64,000 bases of DNA from Demequina sp. NBRC 110054 (GCF_002090115.1 NZ_BBRK01000004.1:1962294-2026293), one strand, 5' to 3'. Shown: positions 8,902 to 17,962, numbered from the stretch's first letter. Notes: generated from the sequence alone by a model not told the origin. Numbers and translations are program-made.

Positions 8902-9522
8902 ATGAGAAATACCGTGGCACATGATGATTTGGGGGAGGCAGTGTTCTTTCGGAAGAGATTCACTTCTGCCGGAAGCCGAGATACAGGAGCTGATGTTGCG
9001 GAACTTCACCTTCGTGAGTTTGGCGTTCTCCGTGAAGAGATCCTGTTTCGTATGCGGGTTATGGAGACCTCAGGCGCGGCTGCGATTTCTTCTACCTTGA
9101 CGCTCTCGGCGATTGCTCTGACTGACTCCGCCACGCTCGCGCCAATCATCCTCGTCGCGCCCTTCTTGGGGACATTCTTCATGCTCGTGTACACGTCGCA
9201 GGCGCGGGCGGTGCGAACGCTCGGTAGCTACATTCGCGACGTACTTGCGCCCGCACTCGATTCGATTGGTGGTGGAGAGCAGCGGGTGCTCGGCTGGGAA
9301 CAGTACCTTGCTGGTGCGCAACGCTGGCACACCGTCAAGAGGCTGGACGAGCCCACTGGTCTCGCGATCGTGCTTGCCCAAGTCCTCTCGATCGTTGTTG
9401 GCTTCCAGAACCGAGCAGATGAGCCTATGAATACCGCGATCTGGTGGTTTGGCGTGGTCGCGACCTGTCTGTCGCTCTACTGGTGGGTGCAACTGTCCCG
9501 CTCGTCACGACGGGCGTCGTGA
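8902..9522 (+). CDS. Integral membrane protein of unknown function
   Basis: I choose the ATG at 8902 (206 residues). The open frame extends upstream to 8782, but that part has no membrane-family features. There is an N-terminal helix (LREEILFRMRVMETS), two adjacent membrane segments around residues 55-95, a conserved-looking LGSYIRDVLAPAL and GWEQYL stretch, then two more hydrophobic segments near the C-terminus. This pattern (LRxEI ... two TM ... GxYIR ... GWE) recurs in a widespread uncharacterised bacterial membrane family. It diverges from the CBASS operon and its stop overlaps the next gene's start. It may be a defence accessory protein or partner of the glycosyltransferase; I cannot choose. 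Confidence 0.6.
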   Translation: MRNTVAHDDLGEAVFFRKRFTSAGSRDTGADVAELHLREFGVLREEILFRMRVMETSGAAAISSTLTLSAIALTDSATLAPIILVAPFLGTFFMLVYTSQARAVRTLGSYIRDVLAPALDSIGGGEQRVLGWEQYLAGAQRWHTVKRLDEPTGLAIVLAQVLSIVVGFQNRADEPMNTAIWWFGVVATCLSLYWWVQLSRSSRRAS

Positions 9523-10628
9523 TGCACGTCCTTCACGTTCTCCCTCACTACGGGTCGAAGGCTGCCGGAGGCGCAGAGCGCATCGTCGAGACGTTGCAGC
9601 GGACCGCCCATAGATGCGGAGACACGCTTGAGATTGCCACGCTCTCTCCACTAGACGGTCGCTTGAATGGAGCCCAGGCCGAACGGGTCGGCCGGTACCC
9701 CCAGTCGTTGTGGCCGAAGCGTCCGCCGATTCCGATTGCCGTACCCACAGGCGAATGGGACGTCGTGCATGCGCATACCCCGTACCCGAGTATCGCCTGG
9801 TGGGGAGTGGCGATTGCGGGTCGCTCGGGTACGCCCCTGGTGATTACGCATCACAACGACTACTTCGCGCGACACCGAGTTGCTCAGCGTTTTGCTACCA
9901 GAGTCGCGCGCGGGGCTTTGAACCGTGCCAACATCGTCTATGCCCATTCGAACGCGATGGTCGCATCGTCACGAGACCTAGATCGTGGCACTGCGCGAGT
10001 GGAAGTGATTCCTGCCCCGATCGAGTGCACATCCTGTGGGCTCGAGGGTCGAGCAGACGTGGACCGGGACCCTTTCACGATTCTCTTCGTCGGTCGGTTG
10101 GTCTGGTACAAGGGTGTGCACTTGTTGGTGGAGGCACTTCGGAAGGTCGAGAGGTTCCGCCTCCTGGTTGCGGGGACCGGACCGTTTCGTGAGGAACTGG
10201 AGCGTCAAGCACGCGACAGCGGAGTCGAGGATCGGGTGGACTTCCTGGGCAGGGTTTCTGATCAGGAGCTGTGCCAGTTGTATGCAAGCGCGGGCGTGCT
10301 TGCTCTTCCCGCGCTTACCGAGCGAGAGACTCTAGGGATGGTCCAGCTCGAAGCGATGGCCCACGGTGCATACGTCCTCGCGTCAGATCTACCCGGCGTC
10401 ACCACGCCGGTCGAGACGTGTGGCGGAGGAGCGGTGGTACCGCGGGCCAGCGCGGAAGAGTGGACGGCAGCCCTTCGACGGCTTGCCCTGGAAATCGAAC
10501 TCGGTGTGATCGATGCGCGTCGAACTGAAGCTCGGCTGGAGGTGCTTCGACGCCACGACCCCGGGGCGGTGTACGGGCGGTTCCGCGCATCGTGGCGGCG
10601 CGTTGCGGGCCTTGCGAGAGAGCGCTAG
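9522..10628 (+). CDS. GT4-family glycosyltransferase
   Basis: The ATG at 9522 shares one base with the preceding stop (TGATG), and MHVLHVLPHYGS is a normal GT4 N-terminus, so I use it (368 residues). The GT-B fold is visible: an N-terminal acceptor domain with GGAERI, then ILFVGRLVWYKGVHLL near residues 190-205 and the sugar-nucleotide site ERETLGMVQLEAMAHG near residue 266 with the EX7E-type pair. It transfers a sugar from an activated donor to an unknown acceptor, probably envelope polysaccharide or lipid. Coupling to a membrane protein gene and its location at the island edge are unusual. Confidence 0.82.
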   Translation: MHVLHVLPHYGSKAAGGAERIVETLQRTAHRCGDTLEIATLSPLDGRLNGAQAERVGRYPQSLWPKRPPIPIAVPTGEWDVVHAHTPYPSIAWWGVAIAGRSGTPLVITHHNDYFARHRVAQRFATRVARGALNRANIVYAHSNAMVASSRDLDRGTARVEVIPAPIECTSCGLEGRADVDRDPFTILFVGRLVWYKGVHLLVEALRKVERFRLLVAGTGPFREELERQARDSGVEDRVDFLGRVSDQELCQLYASAGVLALPALTERETLGMVQLEAMAHGAYVLASDLPGVTTPVETCGGGAVVPRASAEEWTAALRRLALEIELGVIDARRTEARLEVLRRHDPGAVYGRFRASWRRVAGLARER

Positions 10629-10978
10629 GCGCAGGCCTGGCTACCGTGCCAGATGGTCGTACCGTGGGAAATGACCCCTCTGGCCGTGGGAAACGCTCTG
10701 GGAAGCCCTCGATCGTCCCTCGTACCAGGGTTTTCCGTACTACCCACGACTGAAAGCTCCTTGCCGAAAGGCAAGGAGCTTTTGTCGTTTCCAGGGACGA
10801 TTCCCGGTTGACTCGACTTTCCCCGTCTATCCCGGCACGCAGTGCCGTGGTCGTCTACGGTGAGACGAAGAGTGGGGTGGAAGAGGCCCGCGACCGAGGG
10901 GATGGGGCGCATCAACGTGTGCCTGAACTCGGACCCCTCGAGGCCCGCCACCTCGTTCAGACGACTGGGGGTGGAACT
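10629..10978. other. Non-coding gap at the island boundary
   Basis: About 350 bases separate the glycosyltransferase from the lipoprotein gene. The gap holds a strong terminator (10753-10783) and no convincing gene. GC content rises from the island value to the core value across this stretch. I see no integrase, tRNA or direct repeat that would mark an attachment site. Confidence 0.5.
10753..10783 (+). terminator. Rho-independent terminator
   Basis: A perfect 13-base-pair stem (AAAGCTCCTTGCC, loop GAAA, GGCAAGGAGCTTT) is followed by TTGTCGTTT. It sits about 125 bases after the glycosyltransferase stop and closes the island transcript. The flanking A and T runs let it work in both directions. 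Confidence 0.85.
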
Positions 10979-11503
10979 GTGAAGGTGCCGGAGCGTCGCG
11001 GGCGCGGGGAGCCGTTGACGGGTCGAGTCGGTGTTGCGGTGGCTGCCGTCGCTATGGCATCGACGCTGGCGGGCTGCTCCCCAACGGTGACCCGCTCCAT
11101 CGATCTCGACCCGGACAACGTCGCTGAGGTCGAGTTGTACTTCTACGACGTCTCGTCCACCCTCCCGGACGAGATTACCCGCACCACGATTGTGACGCCC
11201 GGGCTCATCGCCGAACTCGTCGACACCTTCACCGAGATCCCGGGGGCCTCGATTGATGACCCTGAAGAAGAGATCCAGGGCGCGCGGGCCACGGGCATCC
11301 GCTTCGTCCTGGACGACTGCTCCACGGTGGACATGACCCAGTACTACATCGACCACGTCGACGGAGTCATCGCATGGCCGGACGGTGAGGTCCTCTACAC
11401 CGAGTGGGGGCTGCCCTTCGAGGACTACTACGTGGACTCCGGCGACAAGGTGACGGTAGACACAACTGAGCGCCCCGTGTCGCCGCTCGAGACCTCCGAC
11501 TAG
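10979..11503 (+). CDS. Putative lipoprotein, unknown function
   Basis: I choose the GTG at 10979 (174 residues), because it places a basic n-region (VKVPERRGRG) before a hydrophobic core and the lipobox LAGC at about residue 35. The longer frame from a TTG at 10808 has no signal. The mature part is acidic (about 140 residues) with no recognised domain and would be anchored to the outer face of the membrane. Confidence 0.65.
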   Translation: MKVPERRGRGEPLTGRVGVAVAAVAMASTLAGCSPTVTRSIDLDPDNVAEVELYFYDVSSTLPDEITRTTIVTPGLIAELVDTFTEIPGASIDDPEEEIQGARATGIRFVLDDCSTVDMTQYYIDHVDGVIAWPDGEVLYTEWGLPFEDYYVDSGDKVTVDTTERPVSPLETSD

Positions 11504-11658
11504 AGACGGTGCGGCGGGCGCACTGTGGGGAGATCGGCCCGCAGGGCGGCGGAACAGCGGCTCCGCGCACGAGTGCGCCAGCGACGAGTGTCTCCGACCG
11601 ACGTCACGCAGAGGCTGCGGTAGACATGCAGGAGACGCACCACTGAAGGACGGCCCTC

Positions 11659-12555
11659 ATGACCACCCACAGCCTCGCTGAGATCCAGATTCGCGACCCC
11701 TACCTCGTCACCGTGCCGGAGAGGGGCGAGTACCTCCTGTTCGGCAGCACCGACAAGGACGTCTGGAATCCGCCCGCGACCGGGTTCGACTGCTACCGCA
11801 GCAGCGACCTGGAGCGATGGGAGGGGCCGATCGAAGCCTTCCGCCCGCCCCGGGGCTTCTGGAGCGACAGGGACTACTGGGCTCCCGAGGTGCACGCGTA
11901 CCGAGGCCACTACTACATGTTCGCCACGTTCACGTCGGAGTCCGAACGCCGCGGCACCCAGATCCTGGCGGCGGATGCGCCCGAGGGCCCCTACGCGCCG
12001 TGGAGCGATGGCCCGGTGACCCCTCGCGACTGGGAGTGCCTCGACGGCACGCTTCACGTGGACGACGCGGGCGATCCGTGGATGGTCTACTGCCACGAGT
12101 GGGTCCAGGCGATCGACGGAGAGATGATCGCGCAACGGCTGAGCGCCGACCTCAAGTCCACGGTGGGCGAGCCCATGCTGCTGTTCAGGGCATCCGAGCC
12201 GGAGTGGTCACGGCCGATGGCTCACCCGCAGCTCGACGGAGAGGACAGGGCGTACGTCACCGATGGCCCCTTCCTGCATCGGCTGGCCTCGGGCGCGCTG
12301 ATCATGCTGTGGTCGAGCTACGGCGAGCAGGGGTACGCGATGGGGATCGCGCACTCGACGAGCGGAACCGTGGAGGGGCCGTGGGTCCAGGAGGACGAGC
12401 CGATCTGGGCGGCCGATGGCGGCCACGGCATGATCGCGCGCACGCTCGACGGCGACCTGCTGCTGACCCTGCACCAGCCGAACGACACCCCGCACGAGCG
12501 GGCCGTGCTTCGCCGACTGCGCGAGACCGACACGTCCGTCGTCCTCGCCGACTGA
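11659..12555 (+). CDS. Glycoside hydrolase family 43-like protein
   Basis: 298 residues without a signal peptide, so probably cytoplasmic. The five-bladed propeller pattern of GH43 is present: IRDPYL with Asp13 as the likely base, DYWAPEVH, DGTLHVDDAGDPWMVY with an Asp near 136, and YVTDGPFLHR followed by LIMLWSSYG. Family members cleave arabinose- or xylose-containing glycans; substrate cannot be assigned. The general-acid glutamate usual for GH43 is not obvious in VTDGPF, so catalytic residues need alignment. It converges on the flavoprotein gene. Confidence 0.75.
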   Translation: MTTHSLAEIQIRDPYLVTVPERGEYLLFGSTDKDVWNPPATGFDCYRSSDLERWEGPIEAFRPPRGFWSDRDYWAPEVHAYRGHYYMFATFTSESERRGTQILAADAPEGPYAPWSDGPVTPRDWECLDGTLHVDDAGDPWMVYCHEWVQAIDGEMIAQRLSADLKSTVGEPMLLFRASEPEWSRPMAHPQLDGEDRAYVTDGPFLHRLASGALIMLWSSYGEQGYAMGIAHSTSGTVEGPWVQEDEPIWAADGGHGMIARTLDGDLLLTLHQPNDTPHERAVLRRLRETDTSVVLAD

Positions 12556-12587
12556 CAGGCACGAGGGACGCGTCCTCACTCGGGGCG

Positions 12588-13829
12588 CTACGGCGCGGCG
12601 TCGCTCCCGAGCCACGCCAGCGCGCCGTCAGCGGCCCAGGCGCCCATGCTGAACGAGGCCTGCAGCAGATAGCCTCCCGTCGGCGCCTCCCAGTCGAGCA
12701 TCTCGCCGGCCACGAAGGTGCCCGGCATGCGGCGCAGCATGAGGTGCTCGTCCACCTCGGACCATGCGATGCCTCCCGCGGTGGAGATGGCGCGGTCGAT
12801 CGGCATGGTGTCCGTGATCGTGACCGGCACCGCCTTGATGAGCGCCGCCATCTCGGTGGCCTCTGTCGGCAGTGCTCCGCCGTCCGCCTCACGCAGCAGC
12901 CCGATCGATGTGGGGTCGAGCCCGACCGCGCGGCGCAGCCACGTCGATGCCGAGTCCTTGGGCCGTCGACGCTCGAGGCGCCGCCTGAGCTGGTCCGCAT
13001 CGAGGTCGGGCCGGAGATCCACCTCCAGGACGCAAGGAGCGCCCTCGGACGCGGCAGCGTCGAGCGCGGCGCGGACGGCGGCGCCGCTCGCATACACGGG
13101 CCCGCCCTCGATGCCCGTGCGCGTGAGCATGGCGTCGCCGCGCTGAGGCGCCGCGCCGCTGCCGCGCACCGAGAGCGACACGTTCTTGAGCGGCGCCCCC
13201 GCGAAGCGCTCGACGAAGACGTCCGACCACGCGACGCGCAGGCCGACGTTCGCGGGCCTGAGCTCCGTCACCCCCACGCCGCGCTCTCGGAAAGGTCCCA
13301 CCCACGCGCCGTCCGCACCGAGGTGGGGCCACGAGGCCCCGCCCAGCGCGAACACCGTGACGTCGGTCTCGACCGCCCTGGTGTTGCCGGTGGCATCGGC
13401 GATCAGCACCCTGCCCTCCGGATCCCATTCGCACCATTGGGAGCGTCGCTCGAGGCGCACGCCCAGCTCGCCTAGGCGCGAGAGCCACGCGCGGAACAGT
13501 GGAGTCGCGCGGAACGCCTGCGGGAAGACCCGTCCGCTGGATCCCACGAAGGTGGGCTCGCCCAGCTCGGCGCACCAGGCACGCAGATCGTCGGGGCCGA
13601 ACCGCTCGAGCATCGGCGCGATCCTGTCCGCTGAGCTGCCGTAGCGGGTGAGGAACGGCGCGCGGGGCTCGGAGTGCGTGATGTTCAGCCCGCCGTGCCC
13701 CGCAAGCAGGAACCGTCGGCCGGGCGAGGGCTTGCGCTCGTGCACGGTGACATCGACGCCCGCTCTCGCGAGCGTCTCGGCGGCGAAGAGGCCGGCGGGG
13801 CCGCCGCCGATGACGGTCGCGGTGCTCAT
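12588..13829 (-). CDS. FAD-dependent oxidoreductase, HI0933/YhiN family (TIGR03862-like)
   Basis: 413 residues. The N-terminal dinucleotide-binding loop is VIGGGPAGLFAAE (residues 6-18), followed by GGLNITHSE, an insert domain, and the C-terminal FAD-contact stretch TFVAGEMLDWEAPTGGYLLQ. This is the family of flavoproteins annotated as NAD(P)/FAD-dependent oxidoreductase; the reaction is unknown. It is transcribed toward the GH43 gene. Confidence 0.85.
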   Translation of the reverse strand: MSTATVIGGGPAGLFAAETLARAGVDVTVHERKPSPGRRFLLAGHGGLNITHSEPRAPFLTRYGSSADRIAPMLERFGPDDLRAWCAELGEPTFVGSSGRVFPQAFRATPLFRAWLSRLGELGVRLERRSQWCEWDPEGRVLIADATGNTRAVETDVTVFALGGASWPHLGADGAWVGPFRERGVGVTELRPANVGLRVAWSDVFVERFAGAPLKNVSLSVRGSGAAPQRGDAMLTRTGIEGGPVYASGAAVRAALDAAASEGAPCVLEVDLRPDLDADQLRRRLERRRPKDSASTWLRRAVGLDPTSIGLLREADGGALPTEATEMAALIKAVPVTITDTMPIDRAISTAGGIAWSEVDEHLMLRRMPGTFVAGEMLDWEAPTGGYLLQASFSMGAWAADGALAWLGSDAAP

Positions 13830-13963
13830 GGGCGCCGCCGGGCAGCCGTCATCGCGCAGGTGGGCATGGGGCCAACGTAGTCCACGCGTAGATAGTGGGC
13901 TGGTTCACGGAGCGGGGCGGTTCTCGGAGCCGCGCTCGCGCCGGTTCATCGCGCGCGCCGCCG

Positions 13964-14386
13964 TCACAGATCTGCCGGCGCGGCCAGCCGCGACCTCCAC
14001 AGTGCAACGAGATCAGCAGGCGGGACCCCGCACGCGGCGTCGCCGTCGATGCGCGGCCTGCGCACGGCCACCGCGTCGTAGACGCGATTGCGGAGTCCAC
14101 GGGGAACCAGGCGCCCCGCGCCGAGCGCGCGCCAAGGCCAGGGGAGCGCTCCAAGGATGGCGAGGACCGCATCGGACCTGAGCAGCACCTCGCCGTCAGC
14201 CCACAGCAGGAGAGTCGACTTGGAGATGTCGGTGGGCAGTCCGGCTCGAGCGACGATGGCCGCCCCGACGTCGCTTCCGCTTCCCGTGATGAGGTGCCGG
14301 CCCTCGGGATCGTGACGCAGCAGCCATGCGACGAAGCCGTTGCACAGCCCGCAGTCGCCGTCGAAGACCACGATGCGGGAGCCCAT
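13964..14386 (-). CDS. DCC-family (DUF393) thiol-disulfide protein
   Basis: 140 residues. DGDCGLCNG at residues 9-17 carries the DxxCxxC signature that names the family. These are thioredoxin-fold, probably thiol-redox, proteins without a settled substrate. The gene stands alone, 134 bases before the divergent sigma-factor gene. Start at the ATG giving MGSRIVVF. Confidence 0.85.
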   Translation of the reverse strand: MGSRIVVFDGDCGLCNGFVAWLLRHDPEGRHLITGSGSDVGAAIVARAGLPTDISKSTLLLWADGEVLLRSDAVLAILGALPWPWRALGAGRLVPRGLRNRVYDAVAVRRPRIDGDAACGVPPADLVALWRSRLAAPADL

Positions 14387-14519
14387 GCCGCTGCAACGGT
14401 GGCAGCCTCAGTGGGATTCCCCACGGCGTGCGCAGCGGGCCAGATCACGCGCCCGCTGAGAGGTAGGGTCTGGCCAGGCCAATGGGTCGATGCAGGACAG
14501 CGACAGGTGAGGGGGCGGT

Positions 14520-15098
14520 GTGGCGCTGGGGACGGGTTTCGACTCGGTGCTCGAGGCCGCGCGGACCGGTGCCGCATGGGCATGGGAGAACCTCTACCGT
14601 GACCTCGCGGGGCCCGTGGGTGGGTACCTGCGAAGCAGGGGTGCCCCGGATCCCGAGGACGTCCTTTCCGAGACCTTCCTTTCGGTCGCTCAGGACATCC
14701 ACCGCTTCGAGGGCGACGAGGCCGACTTCCGCGCATGGGTCTTCACGATCGCGCACCGGCGCATGCAGGACGCCTTCCGCAAGCAGGGCCGACGGGTGCC
14801 CACCTTCGACGGCGAGGCCGCGCTCGAGCACGCCGAGTCCGGCTGGCTCGGCAACGTCGAGGAGGAGGCGATGGGCCGCCTGTCGGTGGACCAGGTGGAG
14901 AGCCTCACCGCGGGCCTCTCCGTGGCGCAGCGAGACGTGCTCATGCTGCGCGTCATCGGCGACCTCTCCGTCGCGGAGACCGCCCGCGTGTTGGATCGCT
15001 CCGAGGGTGCGGTCAAGGCGATGCAGAGCCGCGCGCTCAAGACGCTGCGACAGAATCTTTCCGACGGTGCGTCACCTTTCGGCGCCGGCCAGCGATAA
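14520..15098 (+). CDS. ECF-type RNA polymerase sigma factor
   Basis: 192 residues, GTG start. Sigma region 2 spans about residues 22-92 (ENLYRDLAGPVGGYL ... FRAWVFTIAHRRMQDAFRK) and region 4 about 125-180 (GLSVAQRDVLMLRVIGDLS ... RSEGAVKAMQSRALKTLR). The following gene, 10 bases downstream, encodes a membrane protein of the kind often paired with such sigma factors, so the two probably form a regulatory pair. Confidence 0.87.
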   Translation: MALGTGFDSVLEAARTGAAWAWENLYRDLAGPVGGYLRSRGAPDPEDVLSETFLSVAQDIHRFEGDEADFRAWVFTIAHRRMQDAFRKQGRRVPTFDGEAALEHAESGWLGNVEEEAMGRLSVDQVESLTAGLSVAQRDVLMLRVIGDLSVAETARVLDRSEGAVKAMQSRALKTLRQNLSDGASPFGAGQR

Positions 15099-15108
15099 CA
15101 AGGACGCC

Positions 15109-16179
15109 ATGACGAATCACCCCGCTCGTGACGACGAGTTCGATTCCGCGCTCAAGGGCCTCGACCCCGAGGGCGCGGACATGGCCGTCCTCTCGGAGGC
15201 GTTCGACGCGTTGCGTCGGACCTACGTCTCCGAGCCGGACGCAGTGCACACGGCCGCCTTCGCAGGCAGGCTTGCCGCCGCGGTCGCCGTCGCCCCCCTT
15301 GGCGGCGACCCGGTCGGCGTGCACCCCCGCAGACGCGTGCGCCTCCAGCGCCGCGCCGCCGCGGCCATCGCTGTGGCCGCCGCCGTGGCCCTGTCGTTCG
15401 GAGGCGTCGCCGCCGCGAACGAGGCCGCGCCTGGCGACGCGCTGTACGGGCTGGACCGTGCGCTCGAGCGTCTCGGCATCAACGCGGGCGGCGCCGAGGA
15501 GCGCCTCCTCGAGGTGCGAGCGCTCGTCGCCGACGATCAGATCGCCGAGGCGCTCGACCTGTCCGTCGAGGCAGTCGAGGAGATGGACGACCTCGACCAG
15601 GAGCAGGCGGACGAGCTCGCCGGCCTGCTCAGCGCTGCGGAGTCGGTGATGAGCGACAGCTCCGAGACCTCGGCGGAGCGACGCGCTCAAGTGTCAGCGA
15701 TGCTCACCTTCATGGCCGAGACCGACCTCACCGGACGCGAGTTCGGACGGGCTGTCTCCGAGCGTGCGCGCGGGATCGTCAGCGACGACGACGCCGAAGC
15801 GGCGGAGGACCCGAGCACGACGGACGAGTCCACGACAGGCAGCGCCACGACGGACGATGCTCCCGGCAACTCGGGAGACGCGCCCGGACAGACCAAGGAC
15901 TCCGGCGACGCCGCGACGGCCAAGGACAAGGGCGCGAGCGCGGACGATGCGGTCGACGAGGAAGAGGCCGACGGAGACGAGGCGACGAGTTCTGACGAGT
16001 CCGCGGAGAGCGGCTCAGGCAACGGCAACGGCAACGGCAACGCGAATGCGGGAGGCGCGAGCGAGTCGCACTCGAACGCCGGTGGGAACTCGGACACCGC
16101 GAAGCAGTCGCAGTCGAAGGCGGGTGGCAAAGCCGCCGACTCCGACGATGGCGACGCCGAGGAGCCCGAGACGGACTGA
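15109..16179 (+). CDS. Single-pass membrane protein with DUF5667-like domain, putative sigma partner
   Basis: 356 residues from the ATG at 15109. A cytoplasmic N-terminal 75 residues precedes one membrane span (about residues 79-102). The extracytoplasmic part begins with EAAPGDALYGLDRALERLG, typical of DUF5667. The last 150 residues are a low-complexity acidic Ser/Asp/Gly tail with a GNGNGNGNAN run. No zinc HxxxCxxC anti-sigma motif is visible, so an anti-sigma role is inferred from position only. Confidence 0.72.
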   Translation: MTNHPARDDEFDSALKGLDPEGADMAVLSEAFDALRRTYVSEPDAVHTAAFAGRLAAAVAVAPLGGDPVGVHPRRRVRLQRRAAAAIAVAAAVALSFGGVAAANEAAPGDALYGLDRALERLGINAGGAEERLLEVRALVADDQIAEALDLSVEAVEEMDDLDQEQADELAGLLSAAESVMSDSSETSAERRAQVSAMLTFMAETDLTGREFGRAVSERARGIVSDDDAEAAEDPSTTDESTTGSATTDDAPGNSGDAPGQTKDSGDAATAKDKGASADDAVDEEEADGDEATSSDESAESGSGNGNGNGNANAGGASESHSNAGGNSDTAKQSQSKAGGKAADSDDGDAEEPETD

Positions 16180-16185
16180 CGTCGG

Positions 16186-16719
16186 TCAGGCCGCGGCGGC
16201 CGCGAGTGAGGTCGCGAGCTGCTGACCCCAGGCGCGAGCCTTGGCCAACTCACCGTCCTTGAGCAGGTCGGCCTCGTCGGGGCCGGCGTTGCGGAAGTCC
16301 ACCCGGAAGCCCTTCGGCTGCGCCAGCAGGGTGCATCCCTTGGCCGACTCGGCGCGGATGATGGCCGTCGCGGCGCCTCGGCCCAAGGGGCCGCGCACGC
16401 GGGTGTCGAAGGCCGTCGCGGGGATGTCGAGCTGGGGCAGACCCTCGAGCCAGGTCCTCATCAGCGGCTCGTCGACGCGCGGCGCGGCGTGCGACTCGTC
16501 GGCCTTCTTGCCCGCGGCCGACAGCAGCGACTGCGAGGTCGGCAGGCTCATCCCGTGAACTGGAGCTCCCGCGATCAGGGCGCGGATCGACGTCGCGTCC
16601 GCCGGGTCGGTGTCGGCCGTCGACACCGCGACGGCCTCGTCTCCGATGCCCTCAGCGATGGCGCGGGCGATGGCGGCCGTGTTGCCCCACAGCGACTCGT
16701 ACACCACCCAGATAGCCAT
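16186..16719 (-). CDS. Flavodoxin-domain protein
   Basis: 177 residues. VYESLWGNTAAIA at residues 6-18 is the FMN phosphate-binding loop of flavodoxins. It is probably a cytoplasmic electron carrier or redox sensor. A near-palindrome resembling a DosR box lies about 40 bases upstream (16755-16768), which would tie it to redox control. The gene converges with the membrane protein gene, with only 6 bases between stops. Confidence 0.8.
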   Translation of the reverse strand: MAIWVVYESLWGNTAAIARAIAEGIGDEAVAVSTADTDPADATSIRALIAGAPVHGMSLPTSQSLLSAAGKKADESHAAPRVDEPLMRTWLEGLPQLDIPATAFDTRVRGPLGRGAATAIIRAESAKGCTLLAQPKGFRVDFRNAGPDEADLLKDGELAKARAWGQQLATSLAAAAA

Positions 16720-16754
16720 GTCTCAAGGGTGACCGGTCGCCTTCGGTGGCGCGT

Positions 16755-16768
16755 CGGACGAAGGTCCC
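16755..16768 (-). promoter_or_regulatory. DosR-box-like near-palindrome
   Basis: CGGAC-GAAG-GTCCC matches GGGAC-N4-GTCCC with one mismatch and is followed by GAAA. It lies 36-49 bases upstream of the flavodoxin start. The same spacing appears in the two better boxes at 55367-55399. Confidence 0.35.
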
Positions 16769-16820
16769 GAAACGGGGCATGCCGGTCCGCAACAGGGGCG
16801 ATGGCCCGGCCGCGGAGCTG

Positions 16821-17861
16821 TCAGCTCGCGCTCAACGCGGTGTCGAGCGCGAGGATCTCCGCGCCGAACTGCGCGCGCAGCGAGGCCTTGGTGTCCTCGT
16901 CGCAGAACGCCCCGTCGATCCCGGCGAGCGCGATGCGCTTCGCGTCGTCGACCCCGAGGCCCATGAGAGGCAGCGCCTCCCTGAACTCGCGCGCGACCGA
17001 GGTGCGGAAGAACACCGCGTCGTCGGAGGAGAAGCTCACGGACAGCCCCGCGTCGATCATCCTTCGGATGCGATGCTCGGGATCGATCGTCCAGCCGGAG
17101 CAGATGGTCGTGGACCACGGCGTCGTGGCGAAGTGCATGCCCGCCTCGCGGGCGCGCTCGGTGAGCTCGGGGTCGTCGACGATCCGGTAGCCGTGATCGA
17201 TCCGGTCCACCCGGAGGTCCTCGAGCGCGACCCGCACATTCTCGGGGGTATCGACGGGCCGCTCGCCGACGTGTGCGGTCGTCTTGAGGCCTGCGCTTCG
17301 TGCGAGCCCGTAGGCCTCCGCGAAGCGAGCGGGGTCCTCGGTGAGCTCGGGGGTGAGGTCGTCCATGCCGATCCCCACCACCTCGGCGATCGGGTCGGCG
17401 ATCACCCGTTCGACGAGTTCGAGAGCCGAGGCGGGGGAGTCCTGGCGGTTGATCGCGACGACGAGGCGGAAGCGGGCTCCGAGGTCGCGCTCCGCGGCGC
17501 GCAGGCCGTCGATCACCGGATCGAGGAGGTCGCGGTAGCCGAGTCCCTTCGGTGCGAAGTACTGCGGGTTGACGTAGTACTCGCGGTAGCGCAGCGACCC
17601 TTCGGCGACGTCCGCGCGCACCCCGTCGTACGCGACTTGGGCGAGGTCGTCGGCCGACCGCAGGACGTCCGTCGCGGCGCGGAAGGCGACCAGGAAGTCC
17701 GCGAGGTCGTCGTAGTCGAAGAGCCGGTCCGGATCGGTGGTCGGCAACTCGACGCCGTAGCGCTCGGCGAGCTGGATCAGCCGTCCGGCGGACATGGTCG
17801 AGACGAAGTGGCAGTGCAGCTCGGTCTTGGGCAGGAGCCTCAGGTAGTCGTCGACACGCAT
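16821..17861 (-). CDS. Adenosine deaminase-family amidohydrolase
   Basis: I use the ATG at 17861 (346 residues); a GTG at 17879 is an alternative. Metal and catalytic motifs of the family are present: LPKTELHCH near the N-terminus, TAHVGE, RIDHGYRI and SFSSDDAVFF. Family members deaminate adenosine or adenine to the inosine or hypoxanthine product. The first motif reads HCHFVST instead of the usual HxHLxGS, and the last lacks the proline of SDDP, so substrate may differ from adenosine. Confidence 0.82.
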   Translation of the reverse strand: MRVDDYLRLLPKTELHCHFVSTMSAGRLIQLAERYGVELPTTDPDRLFDYDDLADFLVAFRAATDVLRSADDLAQVAYDGVRADVAEGSLRYREYYVNPQYFAPKGLGYRDLLDPVIDGLRAAERDLGARFRLVVAINRQDSPASALELVERVIADPIAEVVGIGMDDLTPELTEDPARFAEAYGLARSAGLKTTAHVGERPVDTPENVRVALEDLRVDRIDHGYRIVDDPELTERAREAGMHFATTPWSTTICSGWTIDPEHRIRRMIDAGLSVSFSSDDAVFFRTSVAREFREALPLMGLGVDDAKRIALAGIDGAFCDEDTKASLRAQFGAEILALDTALSAS

Positions 17862-17962
17862 GAGGCCAGTGAATAGCACCGATGTTTCGTTCGTGATTCT
17901 CGGTCAGCGACGATACCGCCCCCGGTATGTCTCGGTTGGTCCCTTCCCGATTTCGATATTGG

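Noticed and set aside
1..10800. Prophage origin of the island
   Set aside because: No integrase, terminase, capsid or lysis gene recognised; genes are defence-type.
10629..10810. Possible tRNA or attachment site at the island boundary
   Set aside because: No cloverleaf and no direct repeat within the window; left end of the island is not visible.
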